DNA of 64,000 nucleotides. Origin: Prevotella sp. E2-28 (GTDB lineage: Bacteria > Bacteroidota > Bacteroidia > Bacteroidales > Bacteroidaceae). The notes beneath the pieces were generated by a model, which saw only the letters and a list, made by a program, of their open reading frames with translations, searched no databases and was not told the origin of the DNA. How positions within the stretch are numbered: position 1 is the stretch's first letter; every line of letters begins with the position of its first letter. The translations under genes were made by a program, and so were the position numbers. Location: contig NZ_CP091788.1 in NCBI RefSeq assembly GCF_022024055.1, positions 1,736,001 through 1,800,000 of the forward strand, in the 5' to 3' direction. Below, piece by piece: positions 53,204-64,000 of the stretch.

Positions 53204-53845
53204 TCAAAATACAGGATATTGATAATTCACAGTCATCCAGCCTTTAATCTGGTATCTATCAGTGCTCATGAAATTGACGAGCTGGATGGCGGCATAAGTG
53301 CTGTCGGCGAATCGGATGAGCATCACGTTATCATACATGGCATAGTTTGGCGGCATATTGCTGGTATCAACGTTGACCCATTTACCCAGTTCGGTATTTT
53401 TATAACCAGGCGCATAGACAAGGTAGCCCTCCATCATGTGTGACATATCAACCGTGACGCACTCATCGCTATATTCATCGGCTACCCACTGGCACTCTTG
53501 AGGCATACCGGCCATTTCCAAATCCTCGATGGTGTGATAAGGGGTCATGACGACTGCAGCGCCGTTGGTCTTCACGTCATAACGGTGATGAGCGATGTCC
53601 CATTCAGAGGGCGCACCCGTCTCACTCATATCGTCGAGACTAATGGTTGAGGTGGTAATGGTGGGAGTGGGGGTGTGCAGGTTGATATAAACCCACTGCG
53701 CATAGTCGGTGGCATCAACGTAATACTGGCCCTCTTTCTTCTCTACACTGGGATCATCATAGGCATCCTCCAGCACGTCACAAGCAGAAAACAATCCCAT
53801 CACTGAAACGATTCCCATCATGACAAGGCATTTGCGTAATTTCAT
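53204..53845 (-). CDS. hmuY: HmuY-like heme-binding lipoprotein
   Basis: 213 residues with a lipobox (SVMGLFSACDVL; Cys22). The mature domain matches the HmuY family (YVDATDYAQWVYINLHT, EWDIAHHRYDVKTNGAAVV, YAAIQLVNFMSTDRYQIKGWMTVNYQYP). HmuY proteins are surface hemophores that hand heme to HmuR. Where the P. gingivalis protein uses two histidines, Prevotella members are reported to use methionines; several Met residues occur near DMSHMMEGY, but I cannot assign ligands from sequence alone. It is the first gene of the operon, with a promoter 74 bases upstream. Confidence 0.9.
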   Translation of the reverse strand: MKLRKCLVMMGIVSVMGLFSACDVLEDAYDDPSVEKKEGQYYVDATDYAQWVYINLHTPTPTITTSTISLDDMSETGAPSEWDIAHHRYDVKTNGAAVVMTPYHTIEDLEMAGMPQECQWVADEYSDECVTVDMSHMMEGYLVYAPGYKNTELGKWVNVDTSNMPPNYAMYDNVMLIRFADSTYAAIQLVNFMSTDRYQIKGWMTVNYQYPVF

Positions 53846-53918
53846 CGAAAAAATATAATTTATAATGTTGATTATTGCTTATTACGGCACATAAGTTATC
53901 CCTGCCGTTTTCGATGTG

Positions 53919-53949
53919 CAAAGGTACGGCGAATCCATAAAACGCACAA
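53919..53949 (-). promoter_or_regulatory. Promoter of the hmuYRSTUV operon
   Basis: On minus, TTG (53949-53947), 20 bases, TACCTTTG (53926-53919). No clear Fur-type 19-base palindrome was found around it. Confidence 0.8.
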
Positions 53950-54048
53950 TACTCAAAAGTAGGGCTTTATCACGGTGTATTCCCCAACAGATACCTTGAT
54001 AATTAATCACAAATAGGTATGAGGCGCAAAAAAAAAACAGGTGTTTGT

Positions 54049-54079
54049 TTTGATTTCTTCCCAGTTTTCTGTAACTTTG
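54049..54079 (+). promoter_or_regulatory. Promoter of the second uptake locus
   Basis: TTTG (54049-54052), 19 bases, TAACTTTG (54072-54079), 20 bases before the start codon. It is back to back with the hmu promoter; about 100 bases separate the two -33 boxes. Confidence 0.8.
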
Positions 54080-54098
54080 CAACCTGATGACGTAGGTC

Positions 54099-54464
54099 AT
54101 GGAACAGAACGTGAAACTGGAGAACAGACGACATATTGCATCCGTGTTGCTATTGGCAGTGATAGTGCCAATGCTGCTACTATCGTCGCTTCATATACAT
54201 GAAGATAATGCGACGGTGGCAGTAACGGAGTGTACGGACTGTCTGCACCACAGCTGTCACGGCCACATCACGCAAACCGTTTCGTGGACGCATGACTGTG
54301 TGCTTTGCCAGTTTCTGACCTTAACTTTTGTAGCCGTTGGCGCTGTCACCCTTATTATATTAAATAAGGTGGTCAACGTCAAGAACGATGCCCAGCAACG
54401 CAACGTATGCATTGCATATTACGGCACCGTAGGTCTTCGCGCCCCTCCTGCTTTCTCCATTTAG
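54099..54464 (+). CDS. Small Cys/His-rich membrane protein
   Basis: 121 residues with an N-terminal helix (14-30, SVLLLAVIVPMLLLSSL) and a second helix (about 66-88). Between them is a short, probably periplasmic loop rich in Cys and His (LHIHEDN, TECTDCLHHSCHGH, WTHDCVLCQF). I do not recognise the family with certainty; the DCxLC end resembles DUF2946-type proteins. The loop suggests binding of a metal or heme. It is the first gene of a transcript that continues into a TonB receptor 75 bases downstream. Confidence 0.7.
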   Translation: MEQNVKLENRRHIASVLLLAVIVPMLLLSSLHIHEDNATVAVTECTDCLHHSCHGHITQTVSWTHDCVLCQFLTLTFVAVGAVTLIILNKVVNVKNDAQQRNVCIAYYGTVGLRAPPAFSI

Positions 54465-54539
54465 CAATCAAGGGGAGTCGGCATCTGATAAGGTGTCGGC
54501 TATAGTTACGTATTTATTCAATTAAATGGAGAAAGAAGC

Positions 54540-56654
54540 ATGACGATATCCATTCTGGCTGCGGCGTTGATGACGTGCGTAGCTGGTGATAATGGGCAGG
54601 GACAGCCAGCTGATACCACTGTGGTATTAAAAGGCGTAACCGTGAGTGGACAGCGACAGCGTGACTTCCAGATGCGCACGTCACAGTCGGCTGTACAGAT
54701 AAGTCACGACTACCTGCAGCAACACTTCTCGGGCTCGCTGATGCAAACCTTAGAAGGAATACCCGGCGTAAAGGCAATGGCCATAGGCTCAGGACAATCG
54801 AAACCCACCATCCGCGGATTGGGATTCAACCGTATGGTGGTGAGTGAAGACGGTATTAAACACGAGGGACAGCAATGGGGCGACGACCACGGACTGGAGA
54901 TAGACCAGTTTGCGGTAGATCGTGCTGAGGTTATCAAAGGCCCCGCTGCATTACTTTACGGCTCGGATGCCATTGGCGGTGTGCTAAACCTTTATACCAA
55001 CCACGTGCCAACGGAGCCTTTAAGCGGCAGCGTGCAGTTCTTTGGACGCTCGAATAACGAGCAGATAGGACTGACGGCGAAGCTGGGCGGAAGACATGGT
55101 AATTGGTTCTATCGTGTGGGTGCCACGCTGATAGATTATGCTGACTATCGCGTACCGACAGACAGTATTCAGTATTATTCATACTGGATAAAACTGAAGG
55201 ACGGAAGGCTGCGTAACACCGCCGGATGTGAGCGTGATGGCAGCATGGTACTGGGCTATGCCGGTTATCGATTCCATACTGACCTGCGCATATCAGACAG
55301 TTACTCAAAGAGTGGTTTCTTTGCCAATGCGCATGGTTTGGAAGTGAGACTCAGTGACATTGACTATGACCACTCACGGCGTGATGTAGATTTGCCTTAT
55401 CAGTGGGTGAACCATTTTAAGGTTCTGAGTCATACCTCATGGCAGGGAGAACGCCTACGAATGGAAGCGAACCTGGCATGGCAAAACAACCATCGTGAGG
55501 AGCTGAGTGAGCCCGTAAGTCATGGGTATATGCCACGACCAGACGGAACACTGGAACGCCGCTTCGTGAAAAACACGCTGACGGCTAATCTGGGGGTAAC
55601 ATTAAATCTGGGTGAACGGCATGAGCTAAGTGTGGGCGTTAATGGTGAATATCAGCATAACCGACGTGGCGGTTGGGGATTTATTATTCCTGATTTTGAA
55701 ACCACCAGTCTGGGTGCCTATGCCATGGACCGCTTCACCGTGAATGAACGACTGAAGTTGAATGCCGGTATCAGACTGGATCATGCTCATATGCACATCA
55801 GCAGTTATCATGACTGGTATTTAACGCCCACGGGCAATGGCGACTCTGTCTATATGGAACGTTCGCAGGACGTGGATCGGCACTTTACAAGTCTGACATG
55901 GTCAACAGGCGTGAACTATGCCGTGGGCCATTGGGTCTTTAAGGCGAATGTAGGCAAGAGTTTCCGTGTGCCTATTCCCAAGGAACTTGGTGCGGACGGC
56001 GTGAACTACCACATCTTCCGCTATGAACGTGGTAATGCTAAACTGAATCCTGAAGAGAGTTACCAGATGGATTTGGGTCTTCACTGGGATAATGACGTCA
56101 TCTGTGTGCAGGTAGATCCCTACGTAAACTATTTCCCCAATTATATTTACCTGAATCCTACGGCACAATACGTAGAGGGCTTGCAGCTCTACAATTATAC
56201 GCAAGCTCGTGTACTGCGCTATGGCGTGGAGACACAGACCACGTGGATTATCAATCCGCACTGGGAGGCAGAACTGAAAAGCGAGTATCTCTATGCCCGT
56301 CAGCTGTCAGGACAGAAGAAGGGCTACACGCTGCCTTTCAGTACACCATGGTCAGTAGATGCAGGTGCAAAATATTCGTTTCAGTGGAAAGGAGATGCTT
56401 TCGTGGGTCTGAATGCTCATATCGTGGGCGCACAGCACGAATTTGTACCTCCAGAAAAGCCTACCGATGGTCACTGGACGCTGAACCTCTCGGCAGGAAA
56501 GCAGATTCCATTAAGGAAGTGTCAGCTGAACATTGCCCTACATGCTGACAACCTGCTGGATTGCCGCTATTATGATCACACCAGCTATTACCGCCTCATT
56601 GATGTACCCGAACCGGGAAGAAACGTTTCCTTGATGGTGGGGCTGGAGTTTTAA
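54540..56654 (+). CDS. TonB-dependent receptor, metal/heme type
   Basis: 704 residues. A short signal peptide (1-16) precedes a plug (VVLKGVTVSGQRQRDFQMR; RMVVSEDGIKHEGQQWGDDHGLEIDQ; RAEVIKGPAALLYGSDAIGGVLNLYT) and a barrel that ends PGRNVSLMVGLEF. The KHEGQQWGDDHG plug segment resembles receptors of the ZnuD/HmuR group, in which histidines and acids bind metal or heme. It is followed by two small lipoproteins of the DUF4625 type, a linkage I recall from metal-uptake loci in Bacteroidota. Zinc, iron or heme import is likely; sequence alone does not decide among them. Confidence 0.88.
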   Translation: MTISILAAALMTCVAGDNGQGQPADTTVVLKGVTVSGQRQRDFQMRTSQSAVQISHDYLQQHFSGSLMQTLEGIPGVKAMAIGSGQSKPTIRGLGFNRMVVSEDGIKHEGQQWGDDHGLEIDQFAVDRAEVIKGPAALLYGSDAIGGVLNLYTNHVPTEPLSGSVQFFGRSNNEQIGLTAKLGGRHGNWFYRVGATLIDYADYRVPTDSIQYYSYWIKLKDGRLRNTAGCERDGSMVLGYAGYRFHTDLRISDSYSKSGFFANAHGLEVRLSDIDYDHSRRDVDLPYQWVNHFKVLSHTSWQGERLRMEANLAWQNNHREELSEPVSHGYMPRPDGTLERRFVKNTLTANLGVTLNLGERHELSVGVNGEYQHNRRGGWGFIIPDFETTSLGAYAMDRFTVNERLKLNAGIRLDHAHMHISSYHDWYLTPTGNGDSVYMERSQDVDRHFTSLTWSTGVNYAVGHWVFKANVGKSFRVPIPKELGADGVNYHIFRYERGNAKLNPEESYQMDLGLHWDNDVICVQVDPYVNYFPNYIYLNPTAQYVEGLQLYNYTQARVLRYGVETQTTWIINPHWEAELKSEYLYARQLSGQKKGYTLPFSTPWSVDAGAKYSFQWKGDAFVGLNAHIVGAQHEFVPPEKPTDGHWTLNLSAGKQIPLRKCQLNIALHADNLLDCRYYDHTSYYRLIDVPEPGRNVSLMVGLEF

Positions 56655-56663
56655 AAATCATCT

Positions 56664-56697
56664 CGTTATAACGAAATAAAGATATAACGTGATAACG
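56664..56697. repeat. Intergenic palindromic motif, CGTTATAACG type
   Basis: CGTTATAACG, ten bases, then ATAACGTGATAACG. Related to the copy at 24002-24027; it lies between the TonB receptor and the lipoprotein genes. Confidence 0.55.
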
Positions 56698-56725
56698 AAA
56701 ATAATAATTTAAAATTAAAACAACA

Positions 56726-57136
56726 ATGAAAAATTTAAAATATATGAGCCTGATGATGGCTCTCTTGTGTGCATTCTCTTTTGGTTTTACATCATGTAAT
56801 AACGATGACGACGGGCAACCAGCTCCTGTTATCACGATTGATGAAGCCAACATAGAAGGAGATATTCTTTGCGTTCAGGCAGATATCGTTGCCAAAGGAC
56901 GCACGGCTGCCATCGTGCTGAACATTACTGACAAGGCAGGCAATACCAAAGTGGCGAAGCCTATTACTGACAGTAAATACATCGGTGTGCTAAATATTGA
57001 CGGATTCCATGAGCATGTAGATATTGCTGGCAAGAACGTAGAGGAGGGTGATTTGCTTAAAATGAGTGTCACCGACAGCGAAGGCCAGACGACTACAGTG
57101 CAGAAAGAGATTACTGCCGAGGAAGATGAAGATTAA
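56726..57136 (+). CDS. Small DUF4625-like lipoprotein
   Basis: 136 residues. The lipobox is GFTSCNND (Cys24), followed by an acidic linker and an immunoglobulin-like domain (VITIDEANIEGDILCVQADIV, AIVLNITDKAGNTKV, FHEHVDIAGKNVEEGDLL). It resembles the DUF4625 lipoprotein downstream in size, layout and the His-containing FHEHVD strand. By linkage it is a cell-surface partner of the TonB receptor. No enzymatic motif is present. Confidence 0.75.
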   Translation: MKNLKYMSLMMALLCAFSFGFTSCNNDDDGQPAPVITIDEANIEGDILCVQADIVAKGRTAAIVLNITDKAGNTKVAKPITDSKYIGVLNIDGFHEHVDIAGKNVEEGDLLKMSVTDSEGQTTTVQKEITAEEDED

Positions 57137-57175
57137 CACGAGCATCATCACGACAAACAAGTTTTATATATTGAT

Positions 57176-57640
57176 ATGATCAAAAAAACTATTTATTCCA
57201 TCATGCTGCTGTGCGCACTCTGTGCGTGCAGCAGCAACGATGACGACATGGAAAAGCCTGTCATCAGCGACCAAGGTATCACAGCCAATCCCATTGATTG
57301 TCAGCAATATCATCGCGGGGATGTGATTTCTTTCCATTACATGATGAGCGATGATCAGGAGTTGGGAAACTTTAATATCGAAGTACATAACAACTTCGAC
57401 CATCACACCCATAGCACCAGTATAATAGAATGTCCTATGGATGAGAAGAAGGAACCTGTAAAGGCATGGGTGTATAATAAAGACTTCGAGATACCAGCAG
57501 GTCTTCAGAAATACGAAGCCCGTGTCGATATCCAGATTCCGTCAGACATCGACACGGGAGATTATCATTTCTCTATTCGCCTGACCGACCACGCAGGTTG
57601 GCAACAAATACACGCTGTAGCAATAAAAATCGTGGAGTAA
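57176..57640 (+). CDS. DUF4625 family lipoprotein
   Basis: 154 residues with lipobox ALCACSSND (Cys17-Cys19 region). The DUF4625 domain shows FHYMMSDDQELGNFNIEVHNNFDHHTHS and ends YHFSIRLTDHAGWQQIHAVAIKI. The His-rich HNNFDHHTHS stretch could bind a metal. Last gene of the plus-strand uptake locus, convergent with trmD across 10 bases. Ligand capture for the adjacent TonB receptor is inference. Confidence 0.82.
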   Translation: MIKKTIYSIMLLCALCACSSNDDDMEKPVISDQGITANPIDCQQYHRGDVISFHYMMSDDQELGNFNIEVHNNFDHHTHSTSIIECPMDEKKEPVKAWVYNKDFEIPAGLQKYEARVDIQIPSDIDTGDYHFSIRLTDHAGWQQIHAVAIKIVE

Positions 57641-57650
57641 CAACTCCTGA

Positions 57651-58325
57651 CTATTTCAACAGGTCGGGGCGCAACCTACGGGTGCGCTCCATAGCCTGTT
57701 CCATTTCCCAGTCACGGATCTTGGCCTCGTTGCCACTGAGCAGGATTTCAGGAACCTTCCATCCCTTATAGTCAGCAGGACGGGTGTAGATAGGAGCTGC
57801 AAGGATATCATCTTGGAAACAGTCGGAAAGGGCGCTCTGCTCGTCGCCAATAACGCCGGGAACAACGCGTACAACGGCATCAGCAATCATGGCAGCTACG
57901 AGTTCGCCACCCGTCAGGACGAAGTCGCCAATGGAGATTTCACGCGTGATGAGATGGTCACGCACACGCTGGTCAATCCCTTTATAATGACCGGCAAGAA
58001 TGATGAGGTTGCCCTTAAGGGATAGCTCGTTGGCCATGTGCTGGTCGAAACGCTCGCCATCGGGTGAAGTGAAAATTACTTCATCATAGTCGCGCTCGGC
58101 CTTGAGGGCAGAGATACAACGGTCAATAGGTTCGCATTGCATCACCATGCCGGCAGAACCACCATAAGGATAGTCATCTACACGACGCCATTTGTCGAGC
58201 GTGTAGTCACGGAGGTTATGAAGGCGAATCTCAGCCAGTCCTTTCTTCTCGGCACGTGCCAGTATTGATTCATGAACGAAGCCCTCAAGCATTTCGGGCA
58301 ACACGGTTATAATGTCTATTCGCAT
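57651..58325 (-). CDS. trmD: tRNA (guanine-N1)-methyltransferase
   Basis: 224 residues of the SPOUT family, which methylates G37 of tRNAs with a G36 neighbour using S-adenosylmethionine. Trefoil-knot motifs are clear: [13 protein letters not shown] at the start, [30 protein letters not shown] and [28 protein letters not shown]. Length is normal for Bacteroidota. It overlaps the patatin-like gene by 10 bases, so translation is coupled. Confidence 0.96.
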   Translation of the reverse strand: MRIDIITVLPEMLEGFVHESILARAEKKGLAEIRLHNLRDYTLDKWRRVDDYPYGGSAGMVMQCEPIDRCISALKAERDYDEVIFTSPDGERFDQHMANELSLKGNLIILAGHYKGIDQRVRDHLITREISIGDFVLTGGELVAAMIADAVVRVVPGVIGDEQSALSDCFQDDILAAPIYTRPADYKGWKVPEILLSGNEAKIRDWEMEQAMERTRRLRPDLLK

Positions 58326-59164
58326 AAGTATTTCTTTATGTCTTGTATATGTTGTAATCCTGAATGGCGGCCCATGTCGTAAACCTGCTGCATACGGGCC
58401 GCATTATGGCTCACATGGCCAATGGGTATGCTGGTTTCAGGGCGGATAACAAGGCATCGGCCTTCGCGCTCAGCTTGTAATACATAGTCAAGTTGACGAT
58501 TGTACATTTCATGGCGGTGAGCCATAGCCTTAATCATGTGTGGATATTTCCGCAAAGAAAGTCGCATCAGAGGCATCAGGGGATTTGGTTCTTTACGATA
58601 GCCCGCAGGCTGGGTGAGAATAACCACTGTACGCTCGCATCCCATCTGTTCTGCATAAGCCAAGGGAATGCTATCACTGACGCCTCCATCAAGTAGTTTT
58701 TTACCTTCAATCTCAACCACACGTGAGACGAGGGGCATAGATGCCGAGGCACGTATCCAGTCGTACGTTGTGTCGTTAGCCTTAGTGAGATGTTTGTAAA
58801 CAGGTTCTCCGGTTTCTACATCGGTACATACTGCCACAAACTCCATAGGGTTCTGTTCGAATGCCTGATTATCAAAGACATCGAGCGAACGAGGCATGAC
58901 ATGATAGGCGAAATTGGCATTGAAATAATCGCCAGTAGTCAGTAAAGACCATACACCGCTGTAACGTGAATCACGTGCATAGCGTGTGTTATATCGGATA
59001 GCCCTTGCTATCTGGCGCGACTTATAGTTACAGCCAAAGGCCGCTCCTGCCGATACGCCAATAAGGAAGTGTGGCCACACATCGTGCTCCATCATGACAT
59101 CAATAATGCCCGCAGTGAAGAGTCCACGCATGGCACCTCCTTCAAGTACTAGTCCGGTCTTCAT
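58316..59164 (-). CDS. Patatin-like phospholipase
   Basis: 282 residues. The oxyanion loop ([13 protein letters not shown]), nucleophile elbow GVSAG (Ser38) and the catalytic [10 protein letters not shown] aspartate complete the patatin dyad. The sequence resembles the YjeP/RssA-type cytoplasmic patatin group. It should hydrolyse an acyl ester of a lipid; the substrate is unknown. It overlaps trmD by 10 bases and follows a membrane-protein gene by 6 bases. Confidence 0.9.
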   Translation of the reverse strand: MKTGLVLEGGAMRGLFTAGIIDVMMEHDVWPHFLIGVSAGAAFGCNYKSRQIARAIRYNTRYARDSRYSGVWSLLTTGDYFNANFAYHVMPRSLDVFDNQAFEQNPMEFVAVCTDVETGEPVYKHLTKANDTTYDWIRASASMPLVSRVVEIEGKKLLDGGVSDSIPLAYAEQMGCERTVVILTQPAGYRKEPNPLMPLMRLSLRKYPHMIKAMAHRHEMYNRQLDYVLQAEREGRCLVIRPETSIPIGHVSHNAARMQQVYDMGRHSGLQHIQDIKKYLCE

Positions 59165-59170
59165 TCCTTA

Positions 59171-59806
59171 TTACTGGATAACAGGTATCGATGAGTTGTT
59201 TTTCTCGGATTTGCCCTCATGAATCTTATCGAGTTCATTAAAAGACACGATGTTCTCGTAATCTTTCTTGAACTGCTCGCGGGCCTCGGCAACACCATTT
59301 TTGTCGTATTCATGTTCTCCCTGCTCGTCACGCCATCCTTTATAGATAGCCCTCATCTGCCAAAGATGAGTCTCGCTGAGAACTTGATGCTCGTTTTGAT
59401 AATCAATGACTTTCTGAATCTCACCCTCACGAAGTAGCTGCACAATGTCATGATAGCCGTTGACTTTCGCTATAAAAAAGGAATCAACATGGGAAGCATT
59501 AACACTATCCTGTAGCCACTGATACATATTATCAATGTAAACGTAGAGGAGATGATCACTTTCCAACTGTTGATTGAATTTCTTCAGTTCCTTCTCAATA
59601 AGTTTATCGGCTGCACTCTGAGGGGGAACAGGGTTGACTTCCTCTTTTGGGATACTGTTAGCAGCATCCGCTTCCTGGGAATCGTTACTTAAAAAAAACA
59701 GACTAAAGACCCATACGCTAACAAAACCTATGATAAAGGTAAGGCATGGTAATCCTATCAATTGCAAGATAGTCTGCTGGCTGTTTTTTTTCTCGTTTGC
59801 TTTCAT
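59171..59806 (-). CDS. Hypothetical membrane-anchored protein
   Basis: 211 residues from ATG 59806; the in-frame ATG at 59815 lies inside the promoter -7 element and is rejected. One membrane helix (about residues 15-40, LIGLPCLTFIIGFVSVWVFSLFFL) is followed by a charged, mostly helical domain (LIEKELKKFNQQLESDHLLYVYIDNMYQWLQD, WQMRAIYKGWRDEQGEHEYDKNG). I do not recognise the family. It heads the operon with the patatin-like gene and trmD. Confidence 0.75.
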   Translation of the reverse strand: MKANEKKNSQQTILQLIGLPCLTFIIGFVSVWVFSLFFLSNDSQEADAANSIPKEEVNPVPPQSAADKLIEKELKKFNQQLESDHLLYVYIDNMYQWLQDSVNASHVDSFFIAKVNGYHDIVQLLREGEIQKVIDYQNEHQVLSETHLWQMRAIYKGWRDEQGEHEYDKNGVAEAREQFKKDYENIVSFNELDKIHEGKSEKNNSSIPVIQ

Positions 59807-59812
59807 TGTTTG

Positions 59813-59844
59813 CAAATTTACCGTTTTTTATTTAATCAAACAAA
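59813..59844 (-). promoter_or_regulatory. Promoter of the 59806-57651 operon
   Basis: On minus, TTTG (59844-59841), 20 bases, TAAATTTG (59820-59813). The -7 box ends 7 bases before ATG 59806, so the transcript would be almost leaderless. Confidence 0.7.
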
Positions 59845-59883
59845 TTTTTTTTGCCTTTTATAACATTAGCGCCATTTTTTTTG

Positions 59884-59891
59884 TAATTTTG
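59884..59891 (+). promoter_or_regulatory. Promoter -7 element of ligA
   Basis: TAATTTTG lies 20 bases before the ligA start. A TTTG at 59850-59853 is 30 bases upstream, too far for a standard -33. Confidence 0.5.
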
Positions 59892-59907
59892 TAGGCTGAA
59901 AACGTAA

Positions 59908-62633
<2,726 letters not shown>

Positions 62634-62669
62634 AGACTCGATACAAACTATCGGGATATTGAAAGAATT

Positions 62670-63587
62670 ATGTGGTTAATATTAGCATTTTTGTCGGCTG
62701 CCTTTCTGGGTATTTATGATTCCCTGAAGAAGAAGGCACTAAAGGATAACGCCGTCATTCCTATTTTATTTCTCAACACGCTATTCTCGTCGTTGATATT
62801 CCTGCCGTTTATCATTGTGAGCGGTACTACAGACATGCTCGACGGAAGCATTTTCCACGTGGCCAGCGGGGGATGGGAAGTACATAAATACATTTTATTG
62901 AAGGCTCTCATCGTACTATCGTCGTGGATATTGGGCTATTTCGGTATGAAACACCTGCCGCTCACGATTGTAGGTCCTATCAACGCCACACGACCAGTAA
63001 TGGTATTGGTGGGTGCGTTGCTGTTCTTTGGCGAACGACTTAATGTGTGGCAATGGGTAGGTGTGTCATTGGCAGTTATCTCGTTCCTGCTACTCAGTCG
63101 TAGTGGCAAGAAGGAGGGAATAGACTTTAAGCACGACCACTGGATTTACATGATTGTGGGAGCTGCCATGCTGGGGGCTGTGAGTGGACTCTACGACAAA
63201 TATCTGATGGCACCAGAAGGCGAGGGTGGAGTAGGACTGGACCGCATGATGGTGCAGTCGTGGTATAACATCTACCAGTGCTTCATGATGCTGGCAATGC
63301 TACTGCTACTGTGGTGGCCAAAGCATAAGCAGACCACGCCCTTCCATTGGGACTGGGCTATCATTGGTGTGAGTGTGTTCCTCTCTACAGCCGACTTCAT
63401 GTACTTCTACTCATTGTCTCTGCCTGCAGCAATGATCAGTATTGTGTCAATGGTGCGTCGTGGTTCAGTTATTGTCTCGTTTATGTGCGGCGCCATGTTC
63501 TTCCGCGAGAAGAATCTGAAGGCAAAGGCTGTGGACTTGGCACTGGTGCTCCTGGGAATGATATTCCTCTATATCGGCAGTCACTAA
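62670..63587 (+). CDS. EamA-like (DMT) transporter
   Basis: 305 residues with about ten membrane helices. The start LILAFLSAAFLGIYDSLKKKALKDN and the PLTIVGPINATRPVMVLVGALLFFGERLNVWQWVGV segment fit EamA-type transporters, and the second half repeats the fold (AMISIVSMVRRGSVIVSFMCGAMFFREKNLKAKAVDLALVLLGM). The substrate is not known. It ends the ligA-truA transcript and is convergent with the BadF-type gene. Confidence 0.88.
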   Translation: MWLILAFLSAAFLGIYDSLKKKALKDNAVIPILFLNTLFSSLIFLPFIIVSGTTDMLDGSIFHVASGGWEVHKYILLKALIVLSSWILGYFGMKHLPLTIVGPINATRPVMVLVGALLFFGERLNVWQWVGVSLAVISFLLLSRSGKKEGIDFKHDHWIYMIVGAAMLGAVSGLYDKYLMAPEGEGGVGLDRMMVQSWYNIYQCFMMLAMLLLLWWPKHKQTTPFHWDWAIIGVSVFLSTADFMYFYSLSLPAAMISIVSMVRRGSVIVSFMCGAMFFREKNLKAKAVDLALVLLGMIFLYIGSH

Positions 63588-63593
63588 TTGTTC

Positions 63594-64000
63594 TTATCCC
63601 TTAATAAGCGCATCAAGCGGGGAACGCAGAATATTCCCTATAGTATAGCCTTCCTGAATGGCGGCTTCAGCCAACTGTTCTTTAAAGAAAAAGGCTATAC
63701 TACCCACGGCAGATATGGGTAAATCTGTACGTTGGTAGGGGGCTATGTTGTGGCGAATAAAATCGATGAAGTTCTGTACCACAATAGTCTTAACAGCAGG
63801 ATAGTCAAGATGTTGATGGATGAAGACGGAAAGGGAAGCCAACCATCTGTTAGGCATTGGCTGACGATAGACACGCTCTATAACCTGAGCCATCGACATT
63901 CCTGTAGAGGTCTCGAATTCCATACGTATCTGATCTGACAGTCTATTCTTATATAGTGCATTCAGAAAACGGATACCCAATACGGCTCCACTGCCTTCAT
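63594..64000 (-). CDS. BadF/BadG-type kinase, C-terminal part (N-acetylglucosamine kinase-like)
   Basis: The reading frame enters at the right edge and ends at TAA 63596-63594, leaving the last 135 residues or so. The first codons read EGSGAVLGIRFLNALYKNRL, matching the GDEGSGA-type ATPase motif of the BadF/BadG/BcrA family that contains GlcNAc kinases. The rest (VKTIVVQNFIDFIRHNIA, ISAVGSIAFFFKEQL, GNILRSPLDALIKG) fits the family's C-terminal domain, which contains a VGSIA loop and ends near SPLDAL. The N-terminal half and start lie outside the window. Confidence 0.85.
   Translation of the reverse strand, partial: EGSGAVLGIRFLNALYKNRLSDQIRMEFETSTGMSMAQVIERVYRQPMPNRWLASLSVFIHQHLDYPAVKTIVVQNFIDFIRHNIAPYQRTDLPISAVGSIAFFFKEQLAEAAIQEGYTIGNILRSPLDALIKG

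Overview
The window comes from a member of the Bacteroidota, most likely a Prevotella/Segatella-type bacterium. Most promoters fit the Bacteroidota sigma consensus (TTG or TTTG, about 20 bases, then TAnnTTTG). TonB-dependent receptors with lipoprotein partners, DUF4625 and golvesin-type proteins, an Hmu heme operon and a large secreted protein ending in a GLYIVNGKKVVIK-type tail all point the same way. This placement rests on gene content only; there is no rRNA in the window.

Region 1 (1-14766, minus strand). A membrane pyrophosphatase is followed by a very tightly packed series: a receiver-PP2C phosphatase, a membrane-anchored coiled-coil/beta-propeller protein, a propeller sensor kinase whose phospho-acceptor histidine is replaced by aspartate, a small soluble histidine kinase with an intact H-box, a TonB-dependent receptor with a TPR-like N-terminus, and a nonribosomal peptide synthetase (NRPS) that runs off the left edge. 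Junctions are -4 to +7 bases. I read this as one operon joining a split signalling relay to synthesis, and perhaps re-uptake, of a small peptide. It is the most novel-looking system here.

Region 2 (15165-27776, plus strand). A 1213-residue secreted protein is followed by a 59-residue companion peptide. Next come a DUF2023 protein and flavodoxin, a TetR regulator, a small membrane protein, an EamA transporter, a DUF1015 protein, a YigZ-type protein, tRNA-Ser(CGA), a minus-strand lipoprotein, lepA and a Crp/Fnr regulator. Two promoters flanking the TetR gene share an extended motif.

Region 3 (27887-39914, minus strand). uxaB; then tRNA-Arg(TCT), a ThiE-like protein, prs and a TlpA-like lipoprotein; then a six-gene run (small conserved protein, acyltransferase, golvesin/amidase-like exoprotein, small protein, YgiQ radical SAM protein, divergent PP2C-like protein); then a ROK sugar kinase.

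Region 4 (40075-45302). A LysE exporter, DUF4924, rfbD and prfC on plus; a LuxR-type regulator with a degenerate receiver on minus; and a gene-poor 0.9 kb stretch holding a promoter/terminator pair, a gene remnant, a 310-bp foldback element with an 8-bp target duplication, and six 21-bp tandem repeats.

Region 5 (45303-57640). A complete hmuYRSTUV heme-acquisition operon on minus, divergent from a second metal/heme-type uptake locus on plus (Cys/His-rich membrane protein, TonB receptor, two lipoproteins of DUF4625 type).

Region 6 (57651-64000). trmD, a patatin-like protein and a membrane protein on minus; ligA, truA and an EamA-like transporter on plus; and a BadF-type kinase cut by the right edge. 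Short heptamer repeats occur at three sites (40027, 45695, 52200), once in frame inside hmuR.
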